Of a stretch of DNA of 41,568 bases, positions 1 through 7,690 are shown piece after piece. Below the pieces are notes generated by a model, which saw nothing but the letters and a program-made list of their open reading frames with translations, was not told where the DNA came from and did not search any database. Position numbers and translations under genes: made by a program. This stretch comes from a virus. Within the stretch, counting starts at the first letter, position 1, and every line of letters starts with the position of its first letter. The stretch is from IMG/VR virus record IMGVR_UViG_3300037459_000159, positions 1-41,568 of that record; one strand, 5' to 3'.

Positions 1-117
1 GTCGAGGAACATCGCAACGCCCTGTTGCGGCTCGAAATCCACCGTATCGGAGAGCGCCGAATCCATGTACATCGCCTGAAGGCGAATGAAATCGACGTAG
101 CCGTTACGATAGAAGGT
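1..117. repeat. Terminal direct repeat (left copy): circular assembly overlap
   Basis: Bases 1-117 are identical to 41452-41568. The repeat lies inside the capsid reading frame and joining the ends restores that frame, so this is best read as an assembly overlap of a circular or circularly permuted genome of about 41,451 bp, not as biological terminal repeats. A true short direct terminal repeat inside the capsid gene would be odd. Confidence 0.93.
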
Positions 118-135
118 TTCGATTGGGTCGGGCAT
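1..135 (-). CDS. Major capsid protein, N-terminal part (continues at 41451)
   Basis: This is the 5' part of the capsid gene that wraps around the window edge. Translation starts at the ATG whose first base is 135 (MPDPIETFYRNGYV...), ten bases downstream of GGAGG at 146-150, and runs through base 1 into 41451 and on to the stop at 40693. The joined protein is 297 residues. The first in-frame Met visible at the other end (41523) is internal. See the entry at 40693-41568 for family evidence. Confidence 0.9.
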   Translation of the reverse strand, partial: MPDPIETFYRNGYVDFIRLQAMYMDSALSDTVDFEPQQGVAMFLD

Positions 136-302
136 AGCCGACAAACCTCCCGTCGAGCAAGTTCACTTGCGACGAGAGGTTGCCCCGGCCAACCGGCCCT
201 CCCTTGGAGCGATAACGCTGCCCCCGGCGGGTTCAGACCGCCCCGTTTACACGGGTTGCCCGGCCAGTGGTCTTTGAGATTACAGGCGAGCCGGGGGGCT
301 CG
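136..302 (-). promoter_or_regulatory. Capsid gene leader with several hairpins
   Basis: This 167-bp gap between scaffold and capsid genes is the longest gap in the late block. Read on the minus strand it has a hairpin directly after the scaffold stop (CGAGCC-CCCC-GGCTCG, 287-302), the dyad CCCGTGTAAACGGG (about 243-256) containing one of eight GTGTAAAC octamers, and a hairpin with GCAAGT/ACTTGC arms (151-174) just upstream of the Shine-Dalgarno GGAGG. No convincing sigma-70 promoter is visible and no U-run follows the first hairpin. It probably sets capsid expression above its neighbours, by RNA stability, partial termination or a non-standard promoter; which one cannot be told from sequence. 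Confidence 0.5.
245..252 (-). repeat. GTGTAAAC octamer (one of eight copies in the genome)
   Basis: Exact copies of GTGTAAAC were found by reading at 245-252 (-), 12970-12977 (+), 14934-14941 (+), 16601-16608 (-), 17690-17697 (+), 19359-19366 (+), 22379-22386 (-) and 32917-32924 (+). Five of eight are followed by G. Three are non-coding (this one in the capsid leader, and those at 12970 and 16601); the rest lie in genes. Function unknown. Confidence 0.6.
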
Positions 303-1142
303 TCAAGGAGCGAGGCCCTGGTCGGGTTGCAACTGCTTGTCGCTTCCCCCGGCGTAGCCAGCTTCCGCGAGAGCCTTCTGGAGCACGTAATACTCCTCGA
401 AAATGATCTCGTGCTTGGGGTCTCTCTTGTTGTTGAACTCGGTCGTGAGGAGGATCTGGCGGACCCTCATAGCCTTGGTTTTCGCGTCGGCGAGCGTGAG
501 ATCCATCTTGGGTTTTCCTCCTCCTTCGTCGGTGGGCAGGGTGTCATCCGCCGCCATCGTAGCAGCAGCGAGTAGCATCTTCACGAACGCGGGGTCGGTG
601 CTGGCCCCGATGGCATCGAGCTTCGCCTTGAGCTCCTCATTGCCCCCGGTGGCGTCCTTGTAGCCGCGCTCCACGAGCGCCCAATTCTTCTCGGCGTTCG
701 CCCCCCACTCGGTGTTGAGGGTCGCCTTGTCGGCTGTGACCTTGGCGGCAAGCACCTTCTGTGCCTCGGTCCTGATCGCCGTCGCCCGCTCTATCGCGGT
801 GTTGCAGAAACGCTCGTAGACGTCTTTCGGGATGTGGCCGGAGAGCGCGACATCGCGCAGTGCGGCGAGCTGCTCCGAGACTCCCGGAGCGTTCGGTGAG
901 GCGACGACGGTGTACCCTTCGACGTCGGTAGGGGTGCCGAACGTCTCCTGATGGAACTTCGCCACGTCGGCGGCGCTGGCGTTCTCTCCGGGCATCCTCT
1001 TGGTGGTTTGGATGAGCTTCTGGCCCTCGATGTACTGCAAGGCCAGATGGTTGACGTCCTTGTCCATGCCCATCCCCAGTTTCGCTAGGGCGTCCCTGTG
1101 CCCGCTCTCAACAGTGATGAGCTCCTCAAGCGTTGCCACCAT
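303..1142 (-). CDS. Putative capsid scaffolding protein
   Basis: A 279-residue, mostly helical, charged protein lying between the portal-side genes and the capsid gene, the position of the scaffold in T7-type and BPP-1-type podoviruses. It has no signal peptide or membrane segment. The central part (about residues 85-190) is rich in Ala, Glu and Lys and looks helical, and the C-terminal ~60 residues are basic and charged, the region that binds capsid in many scaffolds. The start ATG (1142) is preceded by AGGAG seven bases upstream and overlaps the previous gene by 17 bases. The assignment rests mainly on gene order; no catalytic protease motif is evident. Confidence 0.7.
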   Translation of the reverse strand: MVATLEELITVESGHRDALAKLGMGMDKDVNHLALQYIEGQKLIQTTKRMPGENASAADVAKFHQETFGTPTDVEGYTVVASPNAPGVSEQLAALRDVALSGHIPKDVYERFCNTAIERATAIRTEAQKVLAAKVTADKATLNTEWGANAEKNWALVERGYKDATGGNEELKAKLDAIGASTDPAFVKMLLAAATMAADDTLPTDEGGGKPKMDLTLADAKTKAMRVRQILLTTEFNNKRDPKHEIIFEEYYVLQKALAEAGYAGGSDKQLQPDQGLAP

Positions 1143-1464
1143 CGTTCACTCCTGTCCTTCTTCGGGTCGTGGCCATGTCGGCGATGAGTAGATCCGCCGC
1201 GTGAATCCTCGCAATGATCTTCCAGTAGGCTTTCTTGCCGCCGTTGCGCTCCTTGTAGGCGATGTCGTCGATGGGGATGAAGGCGTTCACCTCGCCTTTC
1301 GCCCGCGCCTCGATGGTCAACTCCACCTCGGGCTCGATGGAGTGCTCCACGTAGAGCATCCGCCGCAGGTCGGCGAGGATGATCCGTCCGTCCGCTGTTT
1401 GCGAGAAACGATGATACGCGAGCAATAGATCGCGAGGTAGGTCCGGCTTCTTCGGGTCCGTCAC
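1126..1464 (-). CDS. Bbp19-like phage protein
   Basis: A 112-residue protein directly downstream of the portal gene. The segment RFSQTADGRIILADLRR (about residues 19-35) resembles the core of the Bbp19-like family found beside portal genes of BPP-1-type podoviruses, and the second half is charged. The start is GTG at 1464, sharing its first base with the last base of the portal stop, so translation is probably coupled. The function of the family is unknown; its position suggests a role in head assembly. The family assignment is from memory of the motif and is moderate in confidence. Confidence 0.65.
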   Translation of the reverse strand: MTDPKKPDLPRDLLLAYHRFSQTADGRIILADLRRMLYVEHSIEPEVELTIEARAKGEVNAFIPIDDIAYKERNGGKKAYWKIIARIHAADLLIADMATTRRRTGVNDGGNA

Positions 1465-3134
1465 TACGCCGGGACCGCCTGAAGGTTCCGTCCCTCTTGC
1501 ACCGTCTTGTTCACTTCGGCTCCCTGCTGAATCAGATCGGCTCGGCGTTGCTGCTCCAGAAGATCCGCTCTTTCTTCTCGGATCAAGTCCACTTCCTCAT
1601 CGGGGCGCAGAATCTCCGCCGGGACATCGCTCAGGTTGGCGCGAAGAACATTGGCCCTGTCGAAGTCGATGCGGTCGAGCATCGAGGGGTCGCCGGCGGC
1701 TGCAGCCACCGCAATGCTGCGCTCAATGAAGGCGTCGATCACGAGAAGGGATTGCGCCTTCTGCGCCGTAAAGAAGGGCGAAGCGAACTCGATGCTGACC
1801 TCTAGACCGCCAGTGAGTTGCGCCAGGAGATCCAATTCTGGAAGGGCTCCGCGCTTGCGCATCATGGAAATACAGGTCGCCACGATGGGGGCAAGGAACT
1901 CGCGATCCATGATGTCGGCGGGGGCCGACAGCTCTTGGAGCGCCCGAATCTGCCGATCCTGGGTCGCAGTCGCGCTGCGCTCTTGAATCTCTGGGCCTCG
2001 GATCAGCTCCTTGTAGAACGCCTCGTTGATCTGCTTTCGGTCTTCATTCCCGATCTCGTTGGCGACGGCGAAGTCGGTTCCACTCTTCAGGTATTGCGGC
2101 TGGAGTGTGGTGAACGGGCGAACGATGTTGAGGCCGTGGGGTCCGACGTCGAGCTCGATGGCGGTCTCTTCTTCGACCAGGAGCGGCGGGTTGATCTCGC
2201 GTCCTGCCGCGATCAGGACTTGCCGCTTCAGCTCCGAGACGCCTTTCGCATCCAGTCGCGCCACGTTGCCGCGGCCTCGACCCCACTCTTCGCCATCGAC
2301 GACCATCCAGCGGGTGTTGATGAGTTGCCGCTCGTCCATCCCGGACTCTTTGATGAATTCGGGTTCGCCGCTTTCTTCGTTCATCGCGAGCCAGTCAGAG
2401 TTCCAAGCAGCGTCGGAAGCTGGGCGGAGTCCGTGAGGGACTTCGTTCTCGTTCTTGTAGATGAACTGCGTGAACACCGCTTCTTCCATTGGCCGCCCGT
2501 TGTTGAGCGCGGAATCCACGTCGCGGCCAGCGTTGCCCTTGAAGTGGCGGTAAGCCTCGGTCGACGGCATCGTGAATTCACGGGAGATGATCGAGGGGAT
2601 TCCGCCGCGACCCGTGATCCAGTGAACGCGACGGATCGGAACGCTCGTGAAGATGAAGCCGCCGAACGTGTCTCCGTTGCCGTTGCGTTTCGGAGTGTCC
2701 TCCTCGATGGCCATCGTCTGGTTTCCCAGAACAGCAAGATCGAGGATAGACGTCCCTGCCTGGACGTAGAAGTTTGAAGCGTAGAGAGCCGCAGCAACCT
2801 TGCTTGCAACTCTATCCAGAAGGGCCTTGACCTCGATGATGCCGTCGAGAAAAGACGGAGGCATGACCCGGAGCCACTTCGTACCAGCGGGAAGAATCGT
2901 GCCCTTGATGAAGCCGGCGAACGACAACGCGGCCAGCATCATCGTCGTGTCGAAGACGCCCTCGATGCGCGGCCCGCCCTTGGTTCTTATCGTGGAGACA
3001 TCGCCCCGGAACGGCATCCCGAGGTCGCTGATCTCCTGCATGTCATCCTCGAAGTTGACTTTCTTGGATGCCATGTGGCCGAGCCTGGCGATGAGCTCGC
3101 GGGCTCGCTCGTGGATAATGGGCGAGAGGTGCAT
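1464..3134 (-). CDS. Portal (head-tail connector) protein, T7 gp8-like
   Basis: At 556 residues it is close to T7 gp8 (536). Portal-family features are the N-terminal helix with a YLxP-type context missing but FEDDMQEISDLGMPFRGD present, a central alpha-beta wing, and a C-terminal charged helical tail (EEVDLIREERADLLEQQRR, about residues 512-530) seen in podovirus connectors. Twelve copies would form the ring through which DNA enters and leaves the head and on which the tail is built. It lies downstream of TerL and a small beta-rich gene and upstream of scaffold and capsid, the canonical head order. No frame problems are seen. Confidence 0.9.
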   Translation of the reverse strand: MHLSPIIHERARELIARLGHMASKKVNFEDDMQEISDLGMPFRGDVSTIRTKGGPRIEGVFDTTMMLAALSFAGFIKGTILPAGTKWLRVMPPSFLDGIIEVKALLDRVASKVAAALYASNFYVQAGTSILDLAVLGNQTMAIEEDTPKRNGNGDTFGGFIFTSVPIRRVHWITGRGGIPSIISREFTMPSTEAYRHFKGNAGRDVDSALNNGRPMEEAVFTQFIYKNENEVPHGLRPASDAAWNSDWLAMNEESGEPEFIKESGMDERQLINTRWMVVDGEEWGRGRGNVARLDAKGVSELKRQVLIAAGREINPPLLVEEETAIELDVGPHGLNIVRPFTTLQPQYLKSGTDFAVANEIGNEDRKQINEAFYKELIRGPEIQERSATATQDRQIRALQELSAPADIMDREFLAPIVATCISMMRKRGALPELDLLAQLTGGLEVSIEFASPFFTAQKAQSLLVIDAFIERSIAVAAAAGDPSMLDRIDFDRANVLRANLSDVPAEILRPDEEVDLIREERADLLEQQRRADLIQQGAEVNKTVQEGRNLQAVPA

Positions 3135-3142
3135 GGGTTCTC

Positions 3143-3463
3143 CTACAGTTGAATCGTGACGAGTAGTTCCCCGCCGGTCAGGGTCCGGTCGCCGCTAGTC
3201 TTGAATCCGACGATGAGGTCTTGCCCTGGCTGTAGCGACACGAACGGGAACAGTGACTCGAACTCCGTAGCGCCGACGAGGTCGGTGCTTTCCCAAATCT
3301 CCGTAGCGGCAGATTTGACCGTGAGTCGGGCGTCCCCGGTTGAGCCACCAGTAGTTACGCCGTTTATGGCGAGTCCGACGATCTCGGACACTCCGCGCTC
3401 TGCTGGAACGGTCAGGGCGATGGTGTCAGCGGCGGCGCTGGCCACCTTGGATATGCGGGGCAT
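3143..3463 (-). CDS. Small beta-rich virion-associated protein
   Basis: A 106-residue protein rich in Thr, Val, Gly and Ser with alternating hydrophobic residues, suggesting a small beta-sandwich such as a decoration or head-fibre protein. No Cys, no signal peptide and no membrane helix. It starts at ATG 3463 with AGGAG seven bases upstream, inside the 3' end of the large terminase gene (38-base overlap), and ends just before the portal start. I do not recognise the family. Position between TerL and portal suggests a virion or packaging accessory. Confidence 0.7.
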   Translation of the reverse strand: MPRISKVASAAADTIALTVPAERGVSEIVGLAINGVTTGGSTGDARLTVKSAATEIWESTDLVGATEFESLFPFVSLQPGQDLIVGFKTSGDRTLTGGELLVTIQL

Positions 3464-4997
3464 GGCGTTCTCCTGTGTAGAAGTCTATTTGCGGTAAACG
3501 CGGCGGCGTTGATCGTTTCATCGCCGACGAAATCTCTGGGGGACGACCCCAATTCAGCATCATCATTCCCTTGTGCATTCCGTCGAGGCAGTGGTCGTCC
3601 TGCCTCGTGACGATCCTCCCGTCCTTCGCTTTGTAGAGCCGTTTCTCGCGAGCGATCATGGGGCAAGTGTTGAAGAACTTCAGGCGACCTGTGAGCATCC
3701 GATCGTTGCACTCTTCAATGATCGGCATCGTAGCGGTGCTCTTTTTGCCCTTGTCGTCGATCATGTGTGCGTGAATGCCGAGCATCTTGAGACCGGACTT
3801 GCGGTAGGCCATCGCGGTCGATGGTCCGTGTCCGTCCGCCTCGTCCTTGCGCCCGCCGTCGTGGGGCCAGGCGCAGTTGATGCGATCCCCGCCCATGAGC
3901 TTCGTTGCCTCGATGTAAATCAGTCGAGCGAGGCCCTTCTGCTTGTACTCGGCGATGACGTAGACGATGTCTTCGGTCTGGTTCCACGCCAGCTTGACCG
4001 CTGCGTAGGCTCCGGTGGTGTGCGGAAAGTCGATGCCGATGATCTGCGGCCAGTGAACGGGGATCGGGATCGGGTCACAGATAACCTGATCGTTGGATGC
4101 GATGTACAGAGGACCGAACCCGCTGACGGGCTCTCCCATGACGCGAGCATCGAAGAGTGGGCTTCCCTCCTTCTGCTTGATGATGCGTTGCTGATCCTCT
4201 TCGGTGAGGTGGTCGCAGTCGAAAATGTTGTACTTGATGAGTTCCCAGTTTTCGGGGTCCGTCGCGGTGTGCTGCCCCTCGGGATCAGTCCAACCCTTCT
4301 CCTCGAAATGCACCATCAACTCGGAGTCGCCGTAGAGCGGTGTCTCTCCGATCAGCAGATATCCGTTGGTCACACTGAGCCGCGATTGCAGCTCGTCGAA
4401 AACCTCGTAAGGGTAGGGCTCCTCGTCGCAGAAGACGAAGTCGAGAGTCAGTCCGCCGAGTCGCTGCCAACCCTTCGCGTAGGCGAAGACGTGGAACTTC
4501 GACCAACCGTTGAACTTCCCATCGGGTCCGTAGTGTCTGACTTCGAACCAGTCAACCTGGTTCGAGACCTGGCCACCCTTCATCGGTTCGATGTGGCCTA
4601 GTTCATCGGCTGGGATGAACCCGGTCCCTCGCCGGCCATGTTCGCCGAGGAGGTCGTCGGTGACGTTGTTTCGCGTGAATTCCGCGGTCATGGAGCCGAT
4701 GGCGGCCTTGATGGGATGATCGCAGCGCGGCCCGGTCCACTCGAGGGGGTACTTGCCGGTTCCGTGGACCGTCGCGTGATACTGGATGGCGGTGGACTTG
4801 CCGCCGGCCTGGTTCGGCCCACGGAGCATGACGAAGTGAGCGATCGATTGCCCGAGCGCCCATTGCTTCGTATTCAGCGCGATCTGGCCGAGCTTGTCGT
4901 GCTCCAGGCGGTCGATGAGCTCGATCTGCGAGCGGAGGATGTCGATGACGTCCTGCTCGTGTTCGTAGAGATCAGGAAGAGTGTTCGTACTCGGCAT
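3426..4997 (-). CDS. terL: Terminase large subunit (packaging ATPase/nuclease)
   Basis: A 523-residue TerL that pumps DNA into the procapsid through the portal and cuts concatemers. The ATPase domain shows a Walker A motif GPNQAGGKST (residues 60-69), a Walker B strand with acidic pair LDFVFCDEE (185-193), and a coupling motif LLIGETP (214-220). The C-terminal nuclease domain begins with the first acidic strand IIGIDF (Asp323), followed by further acidic and His-rich segments. The start ATG overlaps the small-terminase gene by 26 bases. The sequence type fits TerL of T7/BPP-1-type podoviruses. Length and motifs look intact. Confidence 0.95.
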   Translation of the reverse strand: MPSTNTLPDLYEHEQDVIDILRSQIELIDRLEHDKLGQIALNTKQWALGQSIAHFVMLRGPNQAGGKSTAIQYHATVHGTGKYPLEWTGPRCDHPIKAAIGSMTAEFTRNNVTDDLLGEHGRRGTGFIPADELGHIEPMKGGQVSNQVDWFEVRHYGPDGKFNGWSKFHVFAYAKGWQRLGGLTLDFVFCDEEPYPYEVFDELQSRLSVTNGYLLIGETPLYGDSELMVHFEEKGWTDPEGQHTATDPENWELIKYNIFDCDHLTEEDQQRIIKQKEGSPLFDARVMGEPVSGFGPLYIASNDQVICDPIPIPVHWPQIIGIDFPHTTGAYAAVKLAWNQTEDIVYVIAEYKQKGLARLIYIEATKLMGGDRINCAWPHDGGRKDEADGHGPSTAMAYRKSGLKMLGIHAHMIDDKGKKSTATMPIIEECNDRMLTGRLKFFNTCPMIAREKRLYKAKDGRIVTRQDDHCLDGMHKGMMMLNWGRPPEISSAMKRSTPPRLPQIDFYTGERHAPHIQGGQRRR

Positions 4998-5604
4998 CGG
5001 ACACCTTCCCTTCCGTCATCGTCAGCATCGCTTTCTTCCGGGCGACCTGGGCCTTCTCCTGGTTCTCGGCGAGAACCTCGAGCCGCTTCGTGTTGGATGC
5101 GACCATCGCCACCAGTTTCGCGAGCGGCATCTGCTCCAGCTCGTCCTTGCTGCTGATGTGCTCGATTTGGGCCATCTGCTCTTTGGGGAGGGTGTCGCGG
5201 AGGACGCCGTACTGGAGAAGCATCTTCATCACAGCCATCGCGGTCTTGTTCTTGTTCTCGTCCGTCGAGGGCTTTGCCATCTTCGCCCATTTGACGATGT
5301 TTGAGTAAAACCCGGCCTCTTCGAGCCCCTGCGCCAGCTTGACCTTTATGTCGAGGGTGTTTCGTTGTTTTCGACGACGGGCTGGAACGAGGCCGGTTTC
5401 TGCTACCAAGCGGAAGATGTGGGCTAGTTCGGGGTGCTTGAGGTTGCCATCCTCGCCCGTGGCGTCCTTGGCGGCGCAGAGCAGCTCGTACGGGATTTGC
5501 AGCTCCTCGGCGGCGTCCACGGGGTCCATGCGCTCGCCCAGACAGAGTCTTACGAACTCGTCTTTGACGTCGTCGAGAAGGGTGCGCTCCGTTGTGGCGC
5601 TCAT
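4972..5604 (-). CDS. Putative terminase small subunit
   Basis: A 210-residue helical protein immediately upstream of TerL and first gene of the leftward block. Residues about 10-60 could form a helix-turn-helix (MDPVDAAEELQIPYELLCAAK), as in small terminases that recognise the packaging site; the middle has the basic stretch RRRKQRN and the C-terminal half is a long charged helix typical of oligomerisation or TerL contact. The assignment rests on position, size and helical nature. No clear Shine-Dalgarno precedes ATG 5604, so the message may be nearly leaderless or start at another site. Confidence 0.75.
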   Translation of the reverse strand: MSATTERTLLDDVKDEFVRLCLGERMDPVDAAEELQIPYELLCAAKDATGEDGNLKHPELAHIFRLVAETGLVPARRRKQRNTLDIKVKLAQGLEEAGFYSNIVKWAKMAKPSTDENKNKTAMAVMKMLLQYGVLRDTLPKEQMAQIEHISSKDELEQMPLAKLVAMVASNTKRLEVLAENQEKAQVARKKAMLTMTEGKVSDAEYEHSS

Positions 5605-5607
5605 GGG

Positions 5608-5637
5608 TTGACACCAGGACTACGCCCCCACGATACT
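5608..5637 (+). promoter_or_regulatory. Sigma-70-type promoter for the rightward early block
   Basis: TTGACA at 5608-5613 and GATACT at 5632-5637 are separated by 18 bp, giving a predicted start near 5644, about 25 bases before the first rightward gene. It lies in the 65-bp divergent interval between the leftward terminase genes and the rightward block. The phage encodes no RNA polymerase, so host-type promoters are expected. Confidence 0.7.
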
Positions 5638-5669
5638 GTTGAAACGCCAGTGACAGCAAGGAGTGACCG

Positions 5670-6206
5670 ATGACAGGGTCCAGGAAGTGCCCCCACTGCC
5701 CCGCGGTCGTCCACTCGGGGAACCTCGATGAGCACATCGCTCTCAATCACCCATTGGTCGCCCAGGAGGACCCAAAGCAGCCCGAGCAATCGGCCCCAGC
5801 CGCCGTCGCGAGCGGCAAAGGGACGCTTTCCGCCGACCTCACGGTGAGCCCCGCCGAGGACAACGCCTGCTGGAAGGTGCTCCCAGACGAAGACGGCGGC
5901 GACAATCTCGGCCCGTTCACGACCGGTGAGCTGGAAAACCAGTACCGGATGGGCATCGTCACGGGCGAAAGCCTGGTGTGGCGCGAGGGTATGCAGAGCT
6001 GGATGTCCATGAGGGGCGTTGCGGAGCTTCAGCATATCGTCGGCCCCCCCGTGGACGAGGTTGGAGGCGTGGCCGGCGCTCTGGCCGAGGCCGCCGTGAA
6101 GCCCGGGGAGAATGCGCCGCTGCACACGCTCACCACCGAGGACGAGACGCCCGATGACGCGCAGGATGACGACGACGGCCCGCCGGAAACTCCCCCGGCT
6201 GAGTAG
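5670..6206 (+). CDS. GYF_2-domain protein with N-terminal zinc finger
   Basis: First gene of the rightward block, 178 residues, with AGGAG nine bases before ATG. Residues 7-27 form a C2H2-like finger (CPHC ... HIALNH). Residues about 66-122 match the GYF_2 (DUF4339) pattern: an initial Trp, GPFTTGEL, a Gly-Ile/Val turn, LVWREGM and a closing W, a domain that in other proteins mediates protein contacts. The C-terminal 30 residues are acidic (DETPDDAQDDDDG). No enzyme motif is visible. Leading position behind a strong promoter suggests early expression, perhaps binding a host protein; that role is inference. Confidence 0.85.
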   Translation: MTGSRKCPHCPAVVHSGNLDEHIALNHPLVAQEDPKQPEQSAPAAVASGKGTLSADLTVSPAEDNACWKVLPDEDGGDNLGPFTTGELENQYRMGIVTGESLVWREGMQSWMSMRGVAELQHIVGPPVDEVGGVAGALAEAAVKPGENAPLHTLTTEDETPDDAQDDDDGPPETPPAE

Positions 6207-6427
6207 TGGCCCGCTACCAAGTCAGCGCCGCCGTAACGGACCTGAATCTGGAAGCGGAACTCGCGACCGAGCTGGACGGCGATCAGAAACGCGACCTCGT
6301 CGGCATCTTCCTCCAGTCCGATGACACGTTCGTCATCGTGAGCGAGACCCGGCTGCGGAAAACCGTAGGTGACGCCGTATCGGAACGCGCAACTGTATCC
6401 CCCGCACCGGAGGCCCGCGATGAGTGA
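6206..6427 (+). CDS. Small hypothetical protein
   Basis: A 73-residue soluble protein of unknown family. It starts with GTG whose first base is the last base of the upstream TAG stop and lacks its own clear Shine-Dalgarno, implying translational coupling. The first 50 residues (MARYQVSAAVTDLNL...) could form a small alpha-beta fold; the tail is Ala/Glu-rich. Nothing identifies a function. Confidence 0.7.
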   Translation: MARYQVSAAVTDLNLEAELATELDGDQKRDLVGIFLQSDDTFVIVSETRLRKTVGDAVSERATVSPAPEARDE

Positions 6428-6680
6428 AGTTGAAACCGATCTCGCCCCCAACCCCTACCGCGTCTACCAATGCTCCAAGAAGGACCTGAAGGACACGCTC
6501 TACCGAATCATGATGACGGACAAACGAACGGTGCTCATCTGCCAGTGGTGCGTGGATGAGTTCGTGATTGCAACGCTGCCCCTGCCTCTCCCGCAGACCG
6601 CCGAGAACAAAAAGATTCTCGTGCAGCCTGCCGGGCCTGGGTCGGCTCTACCCGCCTTTGTGAAAGGGCAAACCCGATGA
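6420..6680 (+). CDS. Small hypothetical protein with CxxC
   Basis: An 86-residue protein of unknown family. ATG 6420 is preferred over upstream in-frame starts because it overlaps the previous stop by eight bases, the habit of this operon. A Cys pair (CQWC) sits mid-protein with another Cys near residue 18, possibly a weak metal site. A Pro/Leu run (LPLPLPQ) follows. No further assignment is possible. Confidence 0.7.
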   Translation: MSEVETDLAPNPYRVYQCSKKDLKDTLYRIMMTDKRTVLICQWCVDEFVIATLPLPLPQTAENKKILVQPAGPGSALPAFVKGQTR

Positions 6681-6997
6681 AGACTTTGAAGGCGCTAGTC
6701 AAGCTCGACAAGCTACTCGGCGATCTGGTCGTGACGATGGCGGAAGTGGACGAGTTCCGCCGCGAGGAGGACCGTAGCGAGGAGGCCGACAACTTCGTCG
6801 CGGCGGTCTCCCTGAAGATGAGGCAGGTCCGGAAGTATTGGGACGCCACGAAGCGCCATTGCAAACAGGGCGAGGTTCAGATGTCCCTGTTCGGTGACGA
6901 CGCCGAGGTCGAGCCCGAGGAAGAGGACGAGGAGCCGAAGAAGCCCGCCACGACGCCCGGACCGGGTTCTGAGCAACGAGTCGCCTCCGAGTCTTGA
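6677..6997 (+). CDS. Small acidic helical protein
   Basis: A 106-residue protein starting at an ATG that overlaps the previous stop (ATGA). Residues 1-75 look helical and charged; residues 78-95 are a very acidic stretch (EVEPEEEDEEPKK) followed by a Pro/Gly/Ser tail. Such acidic tails occur in DNA-mimic or nucleic-acid-associated phage proteins, but nothing more specific supports that. Family unknown. Confidence 0.7.
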   Translation: MKTLKALVKLDKLLGDLVVTMAEVDEFRREEDRSEEADNFVAAVSLKMRQVRKYWDATKRHCKQGEVQMSLFGDDAEVEPEEEDEEPKKPATTPGPGSEQRVASES

Positions 6998-7500
6998 GCG
7001 GATTCATCGTCCGGATCGGCAAGGATGATCACGCCCCGAAGATCGACCATCTCCAAGATGCCGCCAGCTATAACGAGGCCAAGGCAGACATCCTGCACAA
7101 GCGGGCCTGCGAGCGGATGCTGCTCCAGCAGAAGCGCGACAAGCAACGCCTGAAGTACGACGAGCGGCGCTTGCACTTCCAGGGTCCCAACCGAGAAGCC
7201 TACGATCGCGAAGTCCTTCGTACGATGGCGGCGCAACACGCATCACTATTGCGCGTCGGGCTCGGCAGTCCGGACGAGCAGGTCAAGGGTCTCTTGGCTC
7301 GGCACGAGCAGATGAAGGTGCAGCGCGAGGCCCTCAAACAAGCCAACCTCGATCTGAACCCGGCGCTCATGCTGCCGGAGCCCAAGCGCTTTCACTGGTT
7401 CGGCATGACGCGTCTCGGACGGTGGCTCGATCGAGTGGACATGCAACGCCAGGAGCGAAGAAGGAAACGAAGTGACGAGCGAAACAGTCGAGCAGCGTAA
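6994..7500 (+). CDS. Basic coiled-coil hypothetical protein
   Basis: A 168-residue protein that starts at TTG overlapping the upstream TGA. Most of it is predicted helix rich in Arg, Lys, Gln and Glu (for example RMLLQQKRDKQRLKYDERRL), and its C-terminus is strongly basic (RQERRRKRSDERNSR). It may bind nucleic acid or form a coiled coil. No conserved enzyme motif or Cys cluster. Not recognised. Confidence 0.7.
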   Translation: MSGFIVRIGKDDHAPKIDHLQDAASYNEAKADILHKRACERMLLQQKRDKQRLKYDERRLHFQGPNREAYDREVLRTMAAQHASLLRVGLGSPDEQVKGLLARHEQMKVQREALKQANLDLNPALMLPEPKRFHWFGMTRLGRWLDRVDMQRQERRRKRSDERNSRAA

Positions 7501-7690
7501 CAACGAGTGGGCGAACGACCTTCTGAGGTTTCACAAAATGAGCCTTGAGGGTCGTCGCTCGTTCTGGGTCTGGTTTCACGAGAGCTACAACGTCGTCCCG
7601 GGCGGCAAGCGGGCATTCAACTGGACATCGAAGGCTCGCATTCTTGCGAGGCTCGGCATCGGTGGGGATGGAGAGGAGGAGTTCTCATGA
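7472..7690 (+). CDS. Small hypothetical protein
   Basis: A 72-residue protein starting at GTG 7472, with AAGGA upstream, inside the previous gene (29-base overlap). It is rich in Trp, Arg and Asn (RRSFWVWFHESY). It is coupled to the next gene by an ATGA overlap. Unknown family. Confidence 0.65.
   Translation: MTSETVEQRNNEWANDLLRFHKMSLEGRRSFWVWFHESYNVVPGGKRAFNWTSKARILARLGIGGDGEEEFS

Noticed and set aside
1818-2777. 319-codon plus-strand ORF opposite the portal gene
   Set aside because: Shadow of a clear portal gene.
3573-4601. 342-codon plus-strand ORF opposite terL
   Set aside because: Shadow of the terminase gene; long antisense frames are expected at this G+C content.
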